The notes: generated by a model from the sequence alone, not told the origin. A DNA stretch of 64,000 bases from Bacteroidia bacterium (GCA_026391215.1 JAPLDX010000068.1:16879-80878), one strand, 5' to 3'; numbered from the stretch's first letter, positions 27,349 to 37,305 are shown. Numbers and translations: made by a program.

Positions 27349-30300
27349 TCAATATTTATAAAACTGTAAATTATCATTATTTTTTGCAACTACGATGATC
27401 GGGCTTCCATTTATGTTCATAATCTCAAGATCGCGTATCTCCCCTTTGGTAAAAAAACCAGATGTCAAAGAGGAAACAGACTGCCATGTTCCTCCAGAAT
27501 TCCCTTTCAGGAAAAGGCCATAACTCGCATCGTAAATTCCTGTCTCCGGTTTGCCCCTGTACTGGTTCCCTCCGATAAGGATATCACAATTTCCATCATT
27601 ATCAAAATCTTCGGCAGCTATAGCATAAACCGGTGAGAACTGTGCTTCTACAGGAAGGGGAGTCAACTGAAAAGATCCCTTGCCGGTATTGATCATCAGG
27701 CAACTCTCCATGATTCGTGCATTTAATTTAATTGACCGCTTCAAAACTTCATCAGGAAAAATATCTTCAATGGTTGCCTCCTTATAATCATCAAACTTCA
27801 TGAATTTTTGCTTAAGGGAAGGAATTTGCTTTACCAGATCATCCTTCATTGCTAAAGGATATGATTTATCCCCGTTGTAAGTACAGATGATCTGTTCAAT
27901 CGTACCATTCAGATCAAAATCATTTATGAACATGGTAACAGGCTTCTTTTCTGAAGCTTTAAACCGTGAATTCAATCCATGATTACCCAATATTAAGTCC
28001 ACATTTCCGTCTCTGTTCAAATCTTTGGCAACAATCGTATGCCACCAGCCTTCCGTATTTGATAAACCAAACTTTTCGGACTGATCTGTAAAGATCCCAT
28101 GATCATTAATAAATATCTTTACAGGCATCCAGTCACCCACTATCACAATGTCCAGATCTCCATCACTATCCACATCAGCCCATGTCATATCTGTTATCAT
28201 GCCGATGCCTGTCAATCCGGGTGCTAACTTCCCTGTTTCATTTAAAAAATTACCATGACCGTCATTTTCCAGCAGGTAGCCATTTGCCGGTAAACCATAA
28301 CCGAACGGACGTAATCGAATACCTACAAACATGTCAATATCTCCATCACCGTCAAAGTCTGCTGGCTGTACACAGGATGTACTCTCATATTTACCTGCTG
28401 GCAAAATTTGCCCGGATTTTACAAAGCGTCCTTTGCCATCGTTAAAGTACAAACGATCCACCAGGGCCGATGAACTCTCCGGAAATTCATTTCCCCCACT
28501 TGCCACATATAGATCCTTATCTCCATCGCCGTCTGCATCAAAAAAAGCACAATCAGTATCTTCCGATATTCTGTCCGACGCAAACAATGTCTCATTTGTT
28601 TTTTTGAAACGTCCCTGTCCATCCTGTACAAATAAGGCTCCCTGAGAATCCTTTGCACCACAAATATAGATATCATCAAGCCCATCGCTGTTCACATCGC
28701 CAACAGCTATATGAGGACCTTCATTAGATAACATCTGAAACAGCAGCCTGTCGCGTTCAAAATCATTAAAATCATTCTCACTATGAATATAATTAAGATC
28801 ATTGATCTTTTCTACCTTAAGGAATAGAGTCGGATTTACATAACCATGAATGTGAGAACATTCTTCAGACTTATCATTTTCATCAATAGTAAGAAACTGA
28901 TTCACTCCAATATTATGCAGAACGCTGTACCTGCCATCCGGCCAGTTCACGATCAGAGAATCAACAAAATTGCATTCCCCAAGGCCGAAATGGAGCCTGT
29001 TATCGACACTGGATTGAAATCCCCTTGCAGGTATTAGTTCAGAATAATTCGTTTTTCCATCAATGTAAAGAATTACGGAAGCTCCGATAGCATCTTTGTT
29101 TTTCCCTGCTCCTTTTAGTTTTATTGAAAGATAATTTGTTCGGATGGATGTTTCTGTTTCATTTTTGTAAACAAATGACGGCATATTGACATTATTTACT
29201 ACCAGGTCAAGATCACCGTCGTTATCAAGGTCGCCATAAGCAGCGCCATTAGAAAAGGAAGGTGTACTCAGTCCCCATTTTTCTGATAGATTGGTGAATG
29301 TCAGATCAGCGTTATTATGAAAAGCGTAGTTGGGAATTTTAACTGAAGGCATCATATCGATCAGGCTCAGGATTGCCGATTCTTCAGTCTTTATCATTGA
29401 CCGCATGATGGAAGGATTAGAATAGATGTTAAGATAATCGAGATCAAGCAGATCCTTGTATATCCCATTTGCTATAAAAATGTCTTTCCATCCGTCATTA
29501 TCAAGATCCATTATCAAAGCCCCCCAGCTCCAGTCGGTTGCACTAACTCCGCTCAGCCTTCCTATTTCACTGAAAGATCCGTTCCTGTTATTCAGCTGAA
29601 GCACATTCCTGGCAAACTGATGATAATAGCCACTGGTAACTTTCTTAGAGTATGCTTCCCAGCTCTCAAACAGTGCTTTTGTCTTTAGGCGTGCATTCCC
29701 TTCGGGAGTCATCTCTGTGGCAAAGATCTCAGGCCACGTATCATTGTTTATATCAGCAATATCTGCTCCCATAGCGCCAGCACTTATCTCGCGAATCTGG
29801 TCTTCAAGCGATTCTGTAAATGTGCCGTTCTTATTATTAATGTAAAGATAATCACGTTCAAAGAAATCATTTGAAACATAAATATCAGGCCACCCGTCAC
29901 GGTTTATGTCTCCGACAGTGACGCCAAGTCCAAAACCGATTTTACTGCAATATATGCCAGCTTCGAGGGTGATGTCAACAAAATGGCCATTATCATTCCG
30001 GTACAATTTATTACCTCCCAGAGTATCGGGTATTTGCCGCTGATAAGGTTTCATATCAAAATCAGTGACTGACTGAAATGAGTTGTTAAGAAGATAGCAA
30101 TCGAGATCTCCGTCCCGGTCATAATCGAAAAAGGATGCGTGGTTTGAAAGTCCTGAATTGCCAAGGCCATATTCATCTGCTTTTTCTGAAAAGGTAAGAT
30201 CACCATTATTAATGAATAGCTCATTGGAACGATGGGGAGTGTCAGGTTTTCCCGATTTGCATACGTATATATCAAGCCATCCATCGCCATTGACATCTGC

Positions 30301-30681
30301 AATGCTCACTCCTGTTGACCATGAACCAGAACATGACACTCCTGCTCCTTGAGTGACATCCTCGAAAACAAAACTGCCCTTATTTATATAAAGCCTGTTT
30401 TCTGCCTGGTTCCCGCAGAAATATATGTCGGGAAGGCCATCATTATTAAAGTCACCCAGGCCCACACCAGCGCCATTATAGTAATTCCTGTATGTATATG
30501 TATTAAACTTCTCAGTATATTCCAGCTGATTTATGAAATCGATCCTAGTTTGTTTTTGGTTGAGAAGCGAGAACAGCGGTTTCTGAACCAGATCAGACCG
30601 TTTTGTCCGGCATGAGCTGAATAAAACGAAAATTATCATCAGCACTGCTACAAATAAACTTCTTAACCTCATAAAATCCAT
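27349..30681 (-). CDS. VCBS/FG-GAP repeat lipoprotein with ASPIC/UnbV-type region (paralogue 3)
   Basis: The 1,110 residues begin MDFMRLRSLF; the second ATG (30672) gives a more typical lipoprotein signal ending LFSSC. Repeats such as GDFNNDGLPDIYFCGN, ADVNGDGWLDIYVCKSG and DADGDGDKDLYVASGG define two propeller-like regions, with an ASPIC-like segment (GASVILYIDGKTNYSELIPARGFQSS) between. It is the first VCBS gene after susD. Its start lies just past a strong hairpin with a T-run (30685-30727), so it is probably expressed by read-through from susCD at a lower level, or from a promoter I cannot see. Confidence 0.85.
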   Translation of the reverse strand: MDFMRLRSLFVAVLMIIFVLFSSCRTKRSDLVQKPLFSLLNQKQTRIDFINQLEYTEKFNTYTYRNYYNGAGVGLGDFNNDGLPDIYFCGNQAENRLYINKGSFVFEDVTQGAGVSCSGSWSTGVSIADVNGDGWLDIYVCKSGKPDTPHRSNELFINNGDLTFSEKADEYGLGNSGLSNHASFFDYDRDGDLDCYLLNNSFQSVTDFDMKPYQRQIPDTLGGNKLYRNDNGHFVDITLEAGIYCSKIGFGLGVTVGDINRDGWPDIYVSNDFFERDYLYINNKNGTFTESLEDQIREISAGAMGADIADINNDTWPEIFATEMTPEGNARLKTKALFESWEAYSKKVTSGYYHQFARNVLQLNNRNGSFSEIGRLSGVSATDWSWGALIMDLDNDGWKDIFIANGIYKDLLDLDYLNIYSNPSIMRSMIKTEESAILSLIDMMPSVKIPNYAFHNNADLTFTNLSEKWGLSTPSFSNGAAYGDLDNDGDLDLVVNNVNMPSFVYKNETETSIRTNYLSIKLKGAGKNKDAIGASVILYIDGKTNYSELIPARGFQSSVDNRLHFGLGECNFVDSLIVNWPDGRYSVLHNIGVNQFLTIDENDKSEECSHIHGYVNPTLFLKVEKINDLNYIHSENDFNDFERDRLLFQMLSNEGPHIAVGDVNSDGLDDIYICGAKDSQGALFVQDGQGRFKKTNETLFASDRISEDTDCAFFDADGDGDKDLYVASGGNEFPESSSALVDRLYFNDGKGRFVKSGQILPAGKYESTSCVQPADFDGDGDIDMFVGIRLRPFGYGLPANGYLLENDGHGNFLNETGKLAPGLTGIGMITDMTWADVDSDGDLDIVIVGDWMPVKIFINDHGIFTDQSEKFGLSNTEGWWHTIVAKDLNRDGNVDLILGNHGLNSRFKASEKKPVTMFINDFDLNGTIEQIICTYNGDKSYPLAMKDDLVKQIPSLKQKFMKFDDYKEATIEDIFPDEVLKRSIKLNARIMESCLMINTGKGSFQLTPLPVEAQFSPVYAIAAEDFDNDGNCDILIGGNQYRGKPETGIYDASYGLFLKGNSGGTWQSVSSLTSGFFTKGEIRDLEIMNINGSPIIVVAKNNDNLQFYKY

Positions 30682-30684
30682 ATC

Positions 30685-30727
30685 ATAAAAAGAGAGAGCA
30701 GGTAAATGTAATAATTACCTGCTCTCT
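30685..30727 (-). terminator. Rho-independent terminator or attenuator between susD and the VCBS genes
   Basis: On the minus strand a perfect 13-bp stem (AGAGAGCAGGTAA paired with TTACCTGCTCTCT, 9-nt loop) is followed by CTTTTTATG. It lies 26 nt after the susD stop and ends within a few bases of the next start codon, so it should lower expression of the VCBS genes relative to susCD. Confidence 0.8.
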
Positions 30728-30752
30728 AAAAGAAATTACTTAAATATTGTTG

Positions 30753-32444
30753 CTAATAACCCGTATTTTGAACCAGGTTAGGATTAGCTGCCAATTTAGA
30801 TTTGTTAATTGGGAACAAAGAACGATAAGCATCTGATTTCATTACATCTCCAACATTATTAAAGGGGAGTGTCCATTTTGAATTACTGGTCCATAATCCC
30901 CAGCGGATCAGATCCTGACGTCTGTTGTGTTCTGCAAACATTTCACGTCCCATTTCATTGAATAATTCACCTCCGGCAATGGCTGCACTTCCCATATCAA
31001 AACTCAGCTGTCCATCTAACGAAGTAAGATCAACCAAACCGGCCCGTTTTCTGATCTGGTTTACCAATGCCAATGCAGCGGCATCTGTGGGGCTATTGCT
31101 CTTACGCCAGAGCGCTTCTGCTTTCATCAGCATGACATCGGCATAACGGAATACTGCAAGATCATTGCTCATATTACCCGGATCGGATCCTACAGCAAAT
31201 TCCCACTTGCCTATTCTGACTCCAGACTGTCGCCAGCACTGGGGGCCCAGTTCATTTATCTGACCTGCAGTTGAACCTATATTCCCAAAATTAAGAGGTT
31301 TTCCATCAGGATCTCCGGCATCAGCTCCGTCATCAACTACTTTTACTCCTCCGTTCGTGTATTGATAACCTGCAAGGAAATTGCCTCTTTTTCCAGCCGG
31401 AGCTGTAATTGTACCTACATCGCCTCTGCGAAGATCTGTAGCATCGTAGGATTTATAAAATTCCTCAAGCGTACAGAAACCATTCCACGGCTGCTGTGTA
31501 AGATTATAGGTATACTGGCTGCCATAATGCAATGTCTGGCATGCAATGTTGAATCCCTGGAAGAAAATCTGGTCGTAGGGTATAGCAAAGATAAATTCTT
31601 TGGACCCCGAATTGTTCACATTAAAATTTGTAAAATAGTTACTTTCCAGTGAATATTTACCTGAGTTTATAATCTCATCACAAGCTGTGATCACTTTATC
31701 CCACTGTGCAGTGCCAGTATATACTGCTGCATTAAGGTATAATTTAGCCAGCAACATCTGTCCTGCATAATAATTCATACGTCCGTAAGTTGTTCCGTCG
31801 ACGGCTTTTGACAGCTTGGGAACAGCTGTTTCCAGATCGCCAACAACAAAAGTGTACACCTCTGATCTTGACTTGGTTGCAGGTGCAGCTTCTCCGCTTG
31901 CGAAATCAGTAACAAGCGGGACATTACCATACATATCAATCAATTGCCAATAAAAGAAACCACGAACAGTCTCGAGTTCCGAAATATAAGCATCTGCTGC
32001 GGCCTGTTCTACCTGTCCGCTCTCAACAAGAGACTGAAACTGGTACATTAACCTGTTTGCAGTATTTACGCCGCTGAAGCAAAAGTCCCATGCACCACCT
32101 GTTGCGCTAACTTCATAATCCCATGAATGTAAATGAAGCTTTCTCCAGTTACCTCCATCATCCCAGTCCGATCCTCTGGTAGGAACAGCCATCTCATCAG
32201 TAGTGACCTCCTGTAAACTAAACATATCACCAGAAGCATAACCTCCAAACTGAGTATAAGCAGCGCCTAACGCTGAAACAAATTCTTTCTCTGATTTGAA
32301 GAAATTGTCGGGTGTTACCTCGCTGTAAAGAGTTTCATCCAATTTGGTGCACGACTGACTAAAAGCAATTACTATAATTGCAGTTAATGTTACTTTTATC
32401 AGAAGTATTGATTTTTTCATCATATTTCTTACTATTGTTTTCAT
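30753..32444 (-). CDS. SusD/RagB family nutrient-binding outer membrane lipoprotein
   Basis: SusD proteins cap the SusC channel and capture glycans at the cell surface. The 563 residues carry a lipoprotein signal (IIVIAFSQSC); an internal ATG at 32420 (MKKSILLIKV) is an equally good start. The mature N-terminus TKLDETLYSEVTPDNFFKSE is typical, followed by the TPR-like helical core (ETVRGFFYWQLIDMYGNVPLVTDF) and the C-terminal SusD region with EMGREMFAEHNRRQDLIRWG. It follows susC by 18 nt. No SusE or SusF gene follows; the VCBS genes take that place. The ligand cannot be inferred. Confidence 0.93.
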   Translation of the reverse strand: MKTIVRNMMKKSILLIKVTLTAIIVIAFSQSCTKLDETLYSEVTPDNFFKSEKEFVSALGAAYTQFGGYASGDMFSLQEVTTDEMAVPTRGSDWDDGGNWRKLHLHSWDYEVSATGGAWDFCFSGVNTANRLMYQFQSLVESGQVEQAAADAYISELETVRGFFYWQLIDMYGNVPLVTDFASGEAAPATKSRSEVYTFVVGDLETAVPKLSKAVDGTTYGRMNYYAGQMLLAKLYLNAAVYTGTAQWDKVITACDEIINSGKYSLESNYFTNFNVNNSGSKEFIFAIPYDQIFFQGFNIACQTLHYGSQYTYNLTQQPWNGFCTLEEFYKSYDATDLRRGDVGTITAPAGKRGNFLAGYQYTNGGVKVVDDGADAGDPDGKPLNFGNIGSTAGQINELGPQCWRQSGVRIGKWEFAVGSDPGNMSNDLAVFRYADVMLMKAEALWRKSNSPTDAAALALVNQIRKRAGLVDLTSLDGQLSFDMGSAAIAGGELFNEMGREMFAEHNRRQDLIRWGLWTSNSKWTLPFNNVGDVMKSDAYRSLFPINKSKLAANPNLVQNTGY

Positions 32445-32462
32445 GTCTTTAAATTTTCAGGA

Positions 32463-35400
32463 TTAAAAAACAAAGTTTGCACCAAAAGTTACAGATCTGG
32501 TTCTGAACCATTCACTCCTTCTGTCGACACCAGGTACGAGCGTACTGCCATATGTTCCAAGATCTGTGGCACTATCTGTGTATCTCGGGTTAGGATCCAC
32601 ACCTTTATACTTGGTGATATAGAATAAATTATTACCGCCAAGGTAAACCCTTATTTTACTGAACTGGCCGCTCTTTGGTAAATTGAAATTATACCCTACA
32701 CTCATGTTATCGAGAGAAACAAAGTCAGCATTTTCAACATCTTTGCTTGACAAAGTACCTGAAGAGACGTTCAGAAGTTTTCCTGTCGAACTTCTCATAT
32801 CAGTAGTTGAATTTGGCAGGTTATATGATGTGATATAATTCGGCACTTCAAAGAATCCACGGAAAGAGTTAATAAGATCATGTCCGAATACGCCACGGAA
32901 GAATACATTCAGATCCCAGTTTTTATAATTAAGTGTATTGCCAAATCCAGTCTGGAACTTGGGCAAACCGTTTCCAGTCACCGTCCTGTCAGATGCACCG
33001 ATACTTCCATCTCCGTCTACATCTTTAAATATAAATTTACCATCGTCATCAATTCCCTCGTATACATATGTAAGTATCTGACCTAAAGGTTTACCTTCTT
33101 CCACTCTTGTTAATGGTGTCTGATTTTGTCCTGGCGAACCCATATCACCCAGATCCTGTACTCCATAACTCAAATCAGCACCATTGAAAGTGCCTGAAAG
33201 TGATACCAGTGTGTTCCCAAGACTGTATGATGGAGTAACTGTTACGCTGTAGGAAAAATCTTGTTTTTCAACAGCATGCCAGGTCAGTGTCAATTCCAAG
33301 CCGCTGCTTTTTAATTTTCCAAGGTTCATCCATGCCTGATTATAAAGGTTTGGTGGAACCGGCACTCCATATTGCCACAACAGGTCAGTAGTCGTTCTGG
33401 TATAAAAGTCAAATGCACCGGAAACCCTTGATTTGAACAATGCGAAATCAAATCCGGCATCTATTTCACCTTTCTTTTCCCATTTAAGATCAGTATTTGC
33501 ATTACTTACAGGTGAATAGCCAGGGACGAATGCTCCGTTATAGAAGAAATTACCCGAAGGGCCCATGCGAAGCAATGATAAATAACTGCTTGGCGGCTCG
33601 GCTCCTGTAACACCATAACTGGCTCTCAATTTAAGGTTGTCAACAAAACTGAGGTTTACTAATCTGGATAGATCCACTCCTCCTCCAATTGATGGGAATA
33701 TACCCCACTTACTATCAGCACCGAACCTTGAGGAGCCTTCATACCTTGCGCTGGCGGTCAAAAACCATGTACTGTTAATATTCAGGTTGACACGTCCAAA
33801 GAATGCAATCAGTTTATGGTCGTTCTTATAACTGGTTATTGTTCCTTTACCATTTTTGAAATCGAGGGCAGCATTAAGATTATTATATGTGAAATTGTCG
33901 GTAAGAAAATCACCTCCCTCAGCATAAAAACCTTCATAAGTAAAATCCTGATATGAATAACCACCAAGGACTGTCAGGTTTGTACCTGCTGTCACATCAC
34001 CTGTCCAATGTGCTGTTGATTCAAAAAGCCGGCTGAAAGAAGAATTTGCACTCCTTGAAGCTAAGCCAGTCCTGTTCATCCCTCCCCAGTAATCATTTTT
34101 ATCATAATATGTACCCCCGAGATCATCAGAACTCTGGATAGCATAAAAAGCATCAAGAGTCAATCCTTTGATGATTTCATAGGCACCTTTTAATGAAAGA
34201 TTCATCATTCTGGATTGTCCGTCATTTTTATTTAACTCTAGGATTGCAACAGGGTTATAGTAATCAAACAGCACCTGTTGAAAATATCCATCGTATTTAT
34301 CATAAAGTGCATCATCACTTTTTACAGGAGCAGTCGGATTATATTGTGTGGCATATCTGAATGCAGCAGGAAAACCATATTGTGATTCCCTTTGCGTAGC
34401 CCCCAGATTCACATCAAAGGTAAGCTTATCATTCAATGCTTTTTGTGTAAGATTGATCCTTCCGTTTAACTGTTTGAATCCAGTCGTACGCATAACACCT
34501 TCACCATTATGATAATTGATTGAAGCCCGGTAATTTGATTTATCAGTTCCTCCCGATAACGAAAGATTATGTACCTGTGTCAGGGCTGTCTGTTCAATCT
34601 CCTTGAACCAGTCAGTACTTTCGCCAAAGTCTGTTCCAATAGTGTTCGAGTACTCCTGATTAATTTCAGTCTTCAATGCCCTCCATTCTGTAGCAGTCAT
34701 CACAGGGTAATTCTTTGCAACCATTTCAGCAGTACCATAAACATTGTACTCGATGACGGATGTACCTTTTTTGCCCTGCTTGGTAGTAACCAGAATTACG
34801 CCGCTGGAACCCCTTGTTCCATAAATAGATGCAGCAGAACCATCCTTTAAAACGCTCATGGATTCAATATCATTCGGATCCACATTTTCAAGAGAACCCC
34901 CGACAACGCCATCAATAACAACAAGAGGCTGGGTATTTGCACCAATGGTACTCAAACCCCTCAGGCGTATAGTATACCCTCCATTCGGGTCCCCGCCAGC
35001 TTTACTGACGGACAAACCTGCCACCTTACCAACTATAAGCTGTTCAGGTGTGTTGAGGTTACCCTTGTTAAACTCATCAGATTTTACACTGGAAATGGCA
35101 CTCGTAATCTCTTTCTTCTTCTGTGTGCCATATCCTGTAACCACAACTTCTCCAAGTGTACTTGTCTCAGGAACCAGTACCACATTGAATGTAGACTGAC
35201 TACCTACAGCCACCTGCTGAGAAGTATAGCCGATAAATGAAAAAACCAGGACTGCTTCCGATCCCGGAACCGGAATACTGAAATTACCTTCAGCATCACT
35301 TATCGCCCCGGTCATTGTTCCCTGAACAACAATGTTCACTCCGGCTAGCGCACCCTCTGTCTCAGAAGTTACTTTACCTGTAACTGTTCTTTGTTGAGCG

Positions 35401-35486
35401 CTGGCTAAGCTAACCGCGAAGTATAAAAGGAAAATAGATAATATCCATTTCCTCCATGAGAATAAATAATTTTTAAAAGTTCCCAT
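32463..35486 (-). CDS. SusC/RagA family TonB-linked outer membrane protein
   Basis: This is a TonB-dependent outer-membrane channel importing oligosaccharides together with SusD. The 1,007 residues start with a signal peptide ending SLASAQQ. A carboxypeptidase-regulatory-like domain (about 32-110; VTGKVTSETEGALAGVNIVV) comes next, then the TonB-box region GEVVVTGYGTQKKKEI, the plug (QPLVVIDGVVGGSLENVDPNDIESM appears in part) with SIYGTRGSSGVILVTTKQGKKG, and a 22-strand-type barrel ending in FGANFVF. It is divergent from the LacI-type gene across a 371-bp gap holding a putative operator and a -7 box. Confidence 0.95.
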   Translation of the reverse strand: MGTFKNYLFSWRKWILSIFLLYFAVSLASAQQRTVTGKVTSETEGALAGVNIVVQGTMTGAISDAEGNFSIPVPGSEAVLVFSFIGYTSQQVAVGSQSTFNVVLVPETSTLGEVVVTGYGTQKKKEITSAISSVKSDEFNKGNLNTPEQLIVGKVAGLSVSKAGGDPNGGYTIRLRGLSTIGANTQPLVVIDGVVGGSLENVDPNDIESMSVLKDGSAASIYGTRGSSGVILVTTKQGKKGTSVIEYNVYGTAEMVAKNYPVMTATEWRALKTEINQEYSNTIGTDFGESTDWFKEIEQTALTQVHNLSLSGGTDKSNYRASINYHNGEGVMRTTGFKQLNGRINLTQKALNDKLTFDVNLGATQRESQYGFPAAFRYATQYNPTAPVKSDDALYDKYDGYFQQVLFDYYNPVAILELNKNDGQSRMMNLSLKGAYEIIKGLTLDAFYAIQSSDDLGGTYYDKNDYWGGMNRTGLASRSANSSFSRLFESTAHWTGDVTAGTNLTVLGGYSYQDFTYEGFYAEGGDFLTDNFTYNNLNAALDFKNGKGTITSYKNDHKLIAFFGRVNLNINSTWFLTASARYEGSSRFGADSKWGIFPSIGGGVDLSRLVNLSFVDNLKLRASYGVTGAEPPSSYLSLLRMGPSGNFFYNGAFVPGYSPVSNANTDLKWEKKGEIDAGFDFALFKSRVSGAFDFYTRTTTDLLWQYGVPVPPNLYNQAWMNLGKLKSSGLELTLTWHAVEKQDFSYSVTVTPSYSLGNTLVSLSGTFNGADLSYGVQDLGDMGSPGQNQTPLTRVEEGKPLGQILTYVYEGIDDDGKFIFKDVDGDGSIGASDRTVTGNGLPKFQTGFGNTLNYKNWDLNVFFRGVFGHDLINSFRGFFEVPNYITSYNLPNSTTDMRSSTGKLLNVSSGTLSSKDVENADFVSLDNMSVGYNFNLPKSGQFSKIRVYLGGNNLFYITKYKGVDPNPRYTDSATDLGTYGSTLVPGVDRRSEWFRTRSVTFGANFVF

Positions 35487-35613
35487 CGTAAAAATATTAA
35501 GGTTAGTTATTTATAGGTTTAAGAAAAAATACTTTGTCAAAAAAATGTGCTATTCTGTGCATGATAACTTCAAAGGATTTAAGACAGGTTCAAGGTTTCA
35601 TAATTAGGTTAAT

Positions 35614-35621
35614 CAAATATA
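35614..35621 (-). promoter_or_regulatory. Candidate -7 box of the susC operon
   Basis: CAAATATA on the plus strand reads TATATTTG on the minus strand, a match to TAnnTTTG, 128 nt upstream of the susC start. No good -33 element is visible. The putative operator lies about 65 bp further upstream, a position more usual for activation than for simple blocking. Confidence 0.5.
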
Positions 35622-35683
35622 GAATTAATTCTGAGATTAAAAACAGATTAAAAAGAAATATTCACGGAATCTGAAACACATTA

Positions 35684-35699
35684 CAGCAAACGTTTGAAA
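35684..35699. promoter_or_regulatory. Putative LacI-family operator in the susC-regulator gap
   Basis: CAGCAAACGTTTGAAA contains the 10-bp palindrome CAAACGTTTG and matches the site at 8314-8329 at 15 of 16 positions. It lies between susC and the LacI-type gene, so it is the natural target of that regulator. Confidence 0.65.
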
Positions 35700-35833
35700 T
35701 ACTAATAATAAAAAAAACCTCATTATCCTCCGATTATTCTGTTTAATCTTTACTGAATATTGATTAACAGAATTTTGCTTTGAGGATCATTTTTATTCCT
35801 TTTAGGAAAATATATTTATTTCAACTAACTTGG

Positions 35834-35841
35834 TATTTTTG
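35834..35841 (+). promoter_or_regulatory. Candidate -7 box of the LacI-type regulator gene
   Basis: TATTTTTG matches TAnnTTTG and lies 16 nt upstream of the ATG at 35858, leaving a very short leader. No clear -33 element is present. Confidence 0.4.
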
Positions 35842-35857
35842 AACCTCCGGGAAGATT

Positions 35858-36877
35858 ATGGGAAAGGGACGGGTAACAATTAAGGACATAGCCAGAGAGC
35901 TCGGGATTTCTCCTTCAACGGTATCAAAAGCTTTGAAAGGACATCCTGATATCAGCTCTGCTACAAAAAAGGCAGTAAAGGAGCTTGTTGAAAAATGGAA
36001 TTATAAACCCGATCCTATAGCCCTGAGCCTTAAAGTCGGCCAGAGCAGGACCATAGGTGTGATAGTACCGGAAATAGTTCATTATTTCTTCTCCACAGTG
36101 ATAAGCGGGATTGAAGATATTGCTTATGATTCAGGATATAATGTCCTCTTCTGCCAGTCAAATGAATTATATGAAAGAGAAGTAAAGGCAGTTGAAACTC
36201 TTCTCTCCGGACGGGCTGACGGGATACTTGTCTCTCTGAGCAAAGTGACAGAGAATTTTGATCATTTCAGGAAGATAATGAAAGCAGGGATACCGCTCGT
36301 ATTTTTTGACAGGGTATGTGATGAACTTGAAACAGACAGGGTAATAGTCGATGATGAAAAGGGTGCATATGATGCTACAAATCATCTTATACACACCGGA
36401 TGTTCCAATATCATCCATCTGTCCGGACCACCAAACCTGATAATCGGGAAAAACAGGAAAGCAGGATTTATAAGAGCATTGAAGGAGCATAGAATTCCAA
36501 TCCGGGCCGAAAATATTATTAAGTGTGATACAGCCCCCGAAGCCCGGATCATAGTTCCTGAGATTCTAAAAAGAACCAAGAAACCTGACGGCATTTTTGC
36601 AGTCAATGACCTCACTGCTGCAGAGACCATGAAAATTGTAAAGCTCAATGGGTATAAAGTGCCTGATGATATTTCGATAATCGGATTTACCAGCGGCATG
36701 ATATCTGATCTTACCGATCCTCCTCTTACCTCAGTTCAGCAGCATGGGTACATCGTCGGACAGGAAGCAGTAAACTTACTCATAAAGAATATTGAAAACA
36801 GAAACGAGATACCTTTTCAGACAAAGGTGATCAAAACAGAACTTGTCATTAAAGGATCAACCAGAAAGGTGCTGTAA
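35858..36877 (+). CDS. LacI/GalR family transcriptional regulator
   Basis: This is a sugar-responsive DNA-binding repressor or activator. Residues 4-50 form the LacI helix-turn-helix and hinge (VTIKDIARELGISPSTVSKAL, then KKAVKELVEKWNYKPD). Residues about 60-339 are the periplasmic-binding-protein-like sensor, opening with TIGVIVPEIVHYFFSTVISGIE and containing PDGIFAVNDLTA and PPLTSVQQHGYIVGQEAV. The length of 339 is standard. It is divergent from susC, and a shared 16-bp palindromic site upstream of both susC and the maltose operon suggests that it controls both. The inducer is probably a maltose-type sugar; this is inference. Confidence 0.92.
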   Translation: MGKGRVTIKDIARELGISPSTVSKALKGHPDISSATKKAVKELVEKWNYKPDPIALSLKVGQSRTIGVIVPEIVHYFFSTVISGIEDIAYDSGYNVLFCQSNELYEREVKAVETLLSGRADGILVSLSKVTENFDHFRKIMKAGIPLVFFDRVCDELETDRVIVDDEKGAYDATNHLIHTGCSNIIHLSGPPNLIIGKNRKAGFIRALKEHRIPIRAENIIKCDTAPEARIIVPEILKRTKKPDGIFAVNDLTAAETMKIVKLNGYKVPDDISIIGFTSGMISDLTDPPLTSVQQHGYIVGQEAVNLLIKNIENRNEIPFQTKVIKTELVIKGSTRKVL

Positions 36878-36930
36878 AAAAGAAAAAAAACCTTATTTTT
36901 GGCTCAATAGTAATTTTAAAACTGATCATT

Positions 36931-37305
36931 ATGAACATACCGGCAGATCTTTTGTATACCAAGGACCATGAATGGCTTCGCGTTGAAGGAGATATGGGCT
37001 ACGTGGGAATAACCGACTTTGCCCAGGGAGAACTGGGAGATGTTGTTTTCGTAGAGATAGAAACTCTAGGAGAAACCCTTAAGAAAGAGGAGGTCTTTGG
37101 AACCATCGAAGCAGTAAAAACAGTTTCGGATATGTTTATGCCGGTGGGAGGAGAGATACTTGAAGTAAATCCTTCTATTGAAGAATCACCTGTCGTAGTA
37201 AACAAGGATCCTTACGGGAAAGGCTGGATGGTAAAAATTAAAATAACAGATCCTGCTGAAATCAGTACACTGCTCTCAGCAGATAAGTACAAAACACTTT
37301 TATAA
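36931..37305 (+). CDS. gcvH: Glycine cleavage system H protein
   Basis: The H protein carries the aminomethyl group on a lipoyl-lysine between the P, T and L proteins of glycine cleavage. The 124 residues match the family. [24 protein letters not shown] is the usual N-terminal portion, and [11 protein letters not shown] carries the lipoylated Lys63. The gene is alone here: the other gcv genes are not in the window. Its stop codon overlaps that of the convergent infB within the palindrome TTATAA. Confidence 0.96.
   Translation: MNIPADLLYTKDHEWLRVEGDMGYVGITDFAQGELGDVVFVEIETLGETLKKEEVFGTIEAVKTVSDMFMPVGGEILEVNPSIEESPVVVNKDPYGKGWMVKIKITDPAEISTLLSADKYKTLL

Larger units (their letters stand above)
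35487..35857. other. Divergent regulatory gap between susC and the LacI-type gene
   Basis: This AT-rich gap contains no gene that I can support. It holds the putative operator at 35684, a -7-like box for susC at 35614 and a -7-like box for the regulator gene at 35834. Its length suggests complex regulation of the pair. Confidence 0.7.

Noticed and set aside
30753-35486. SusCD as a dedicated starch system like Bacteroides sus
   Set aside because: SusE/SusF are missing and VCBS genes follow instead; only the shared operator links it to maltose, so I leave the substrate open.
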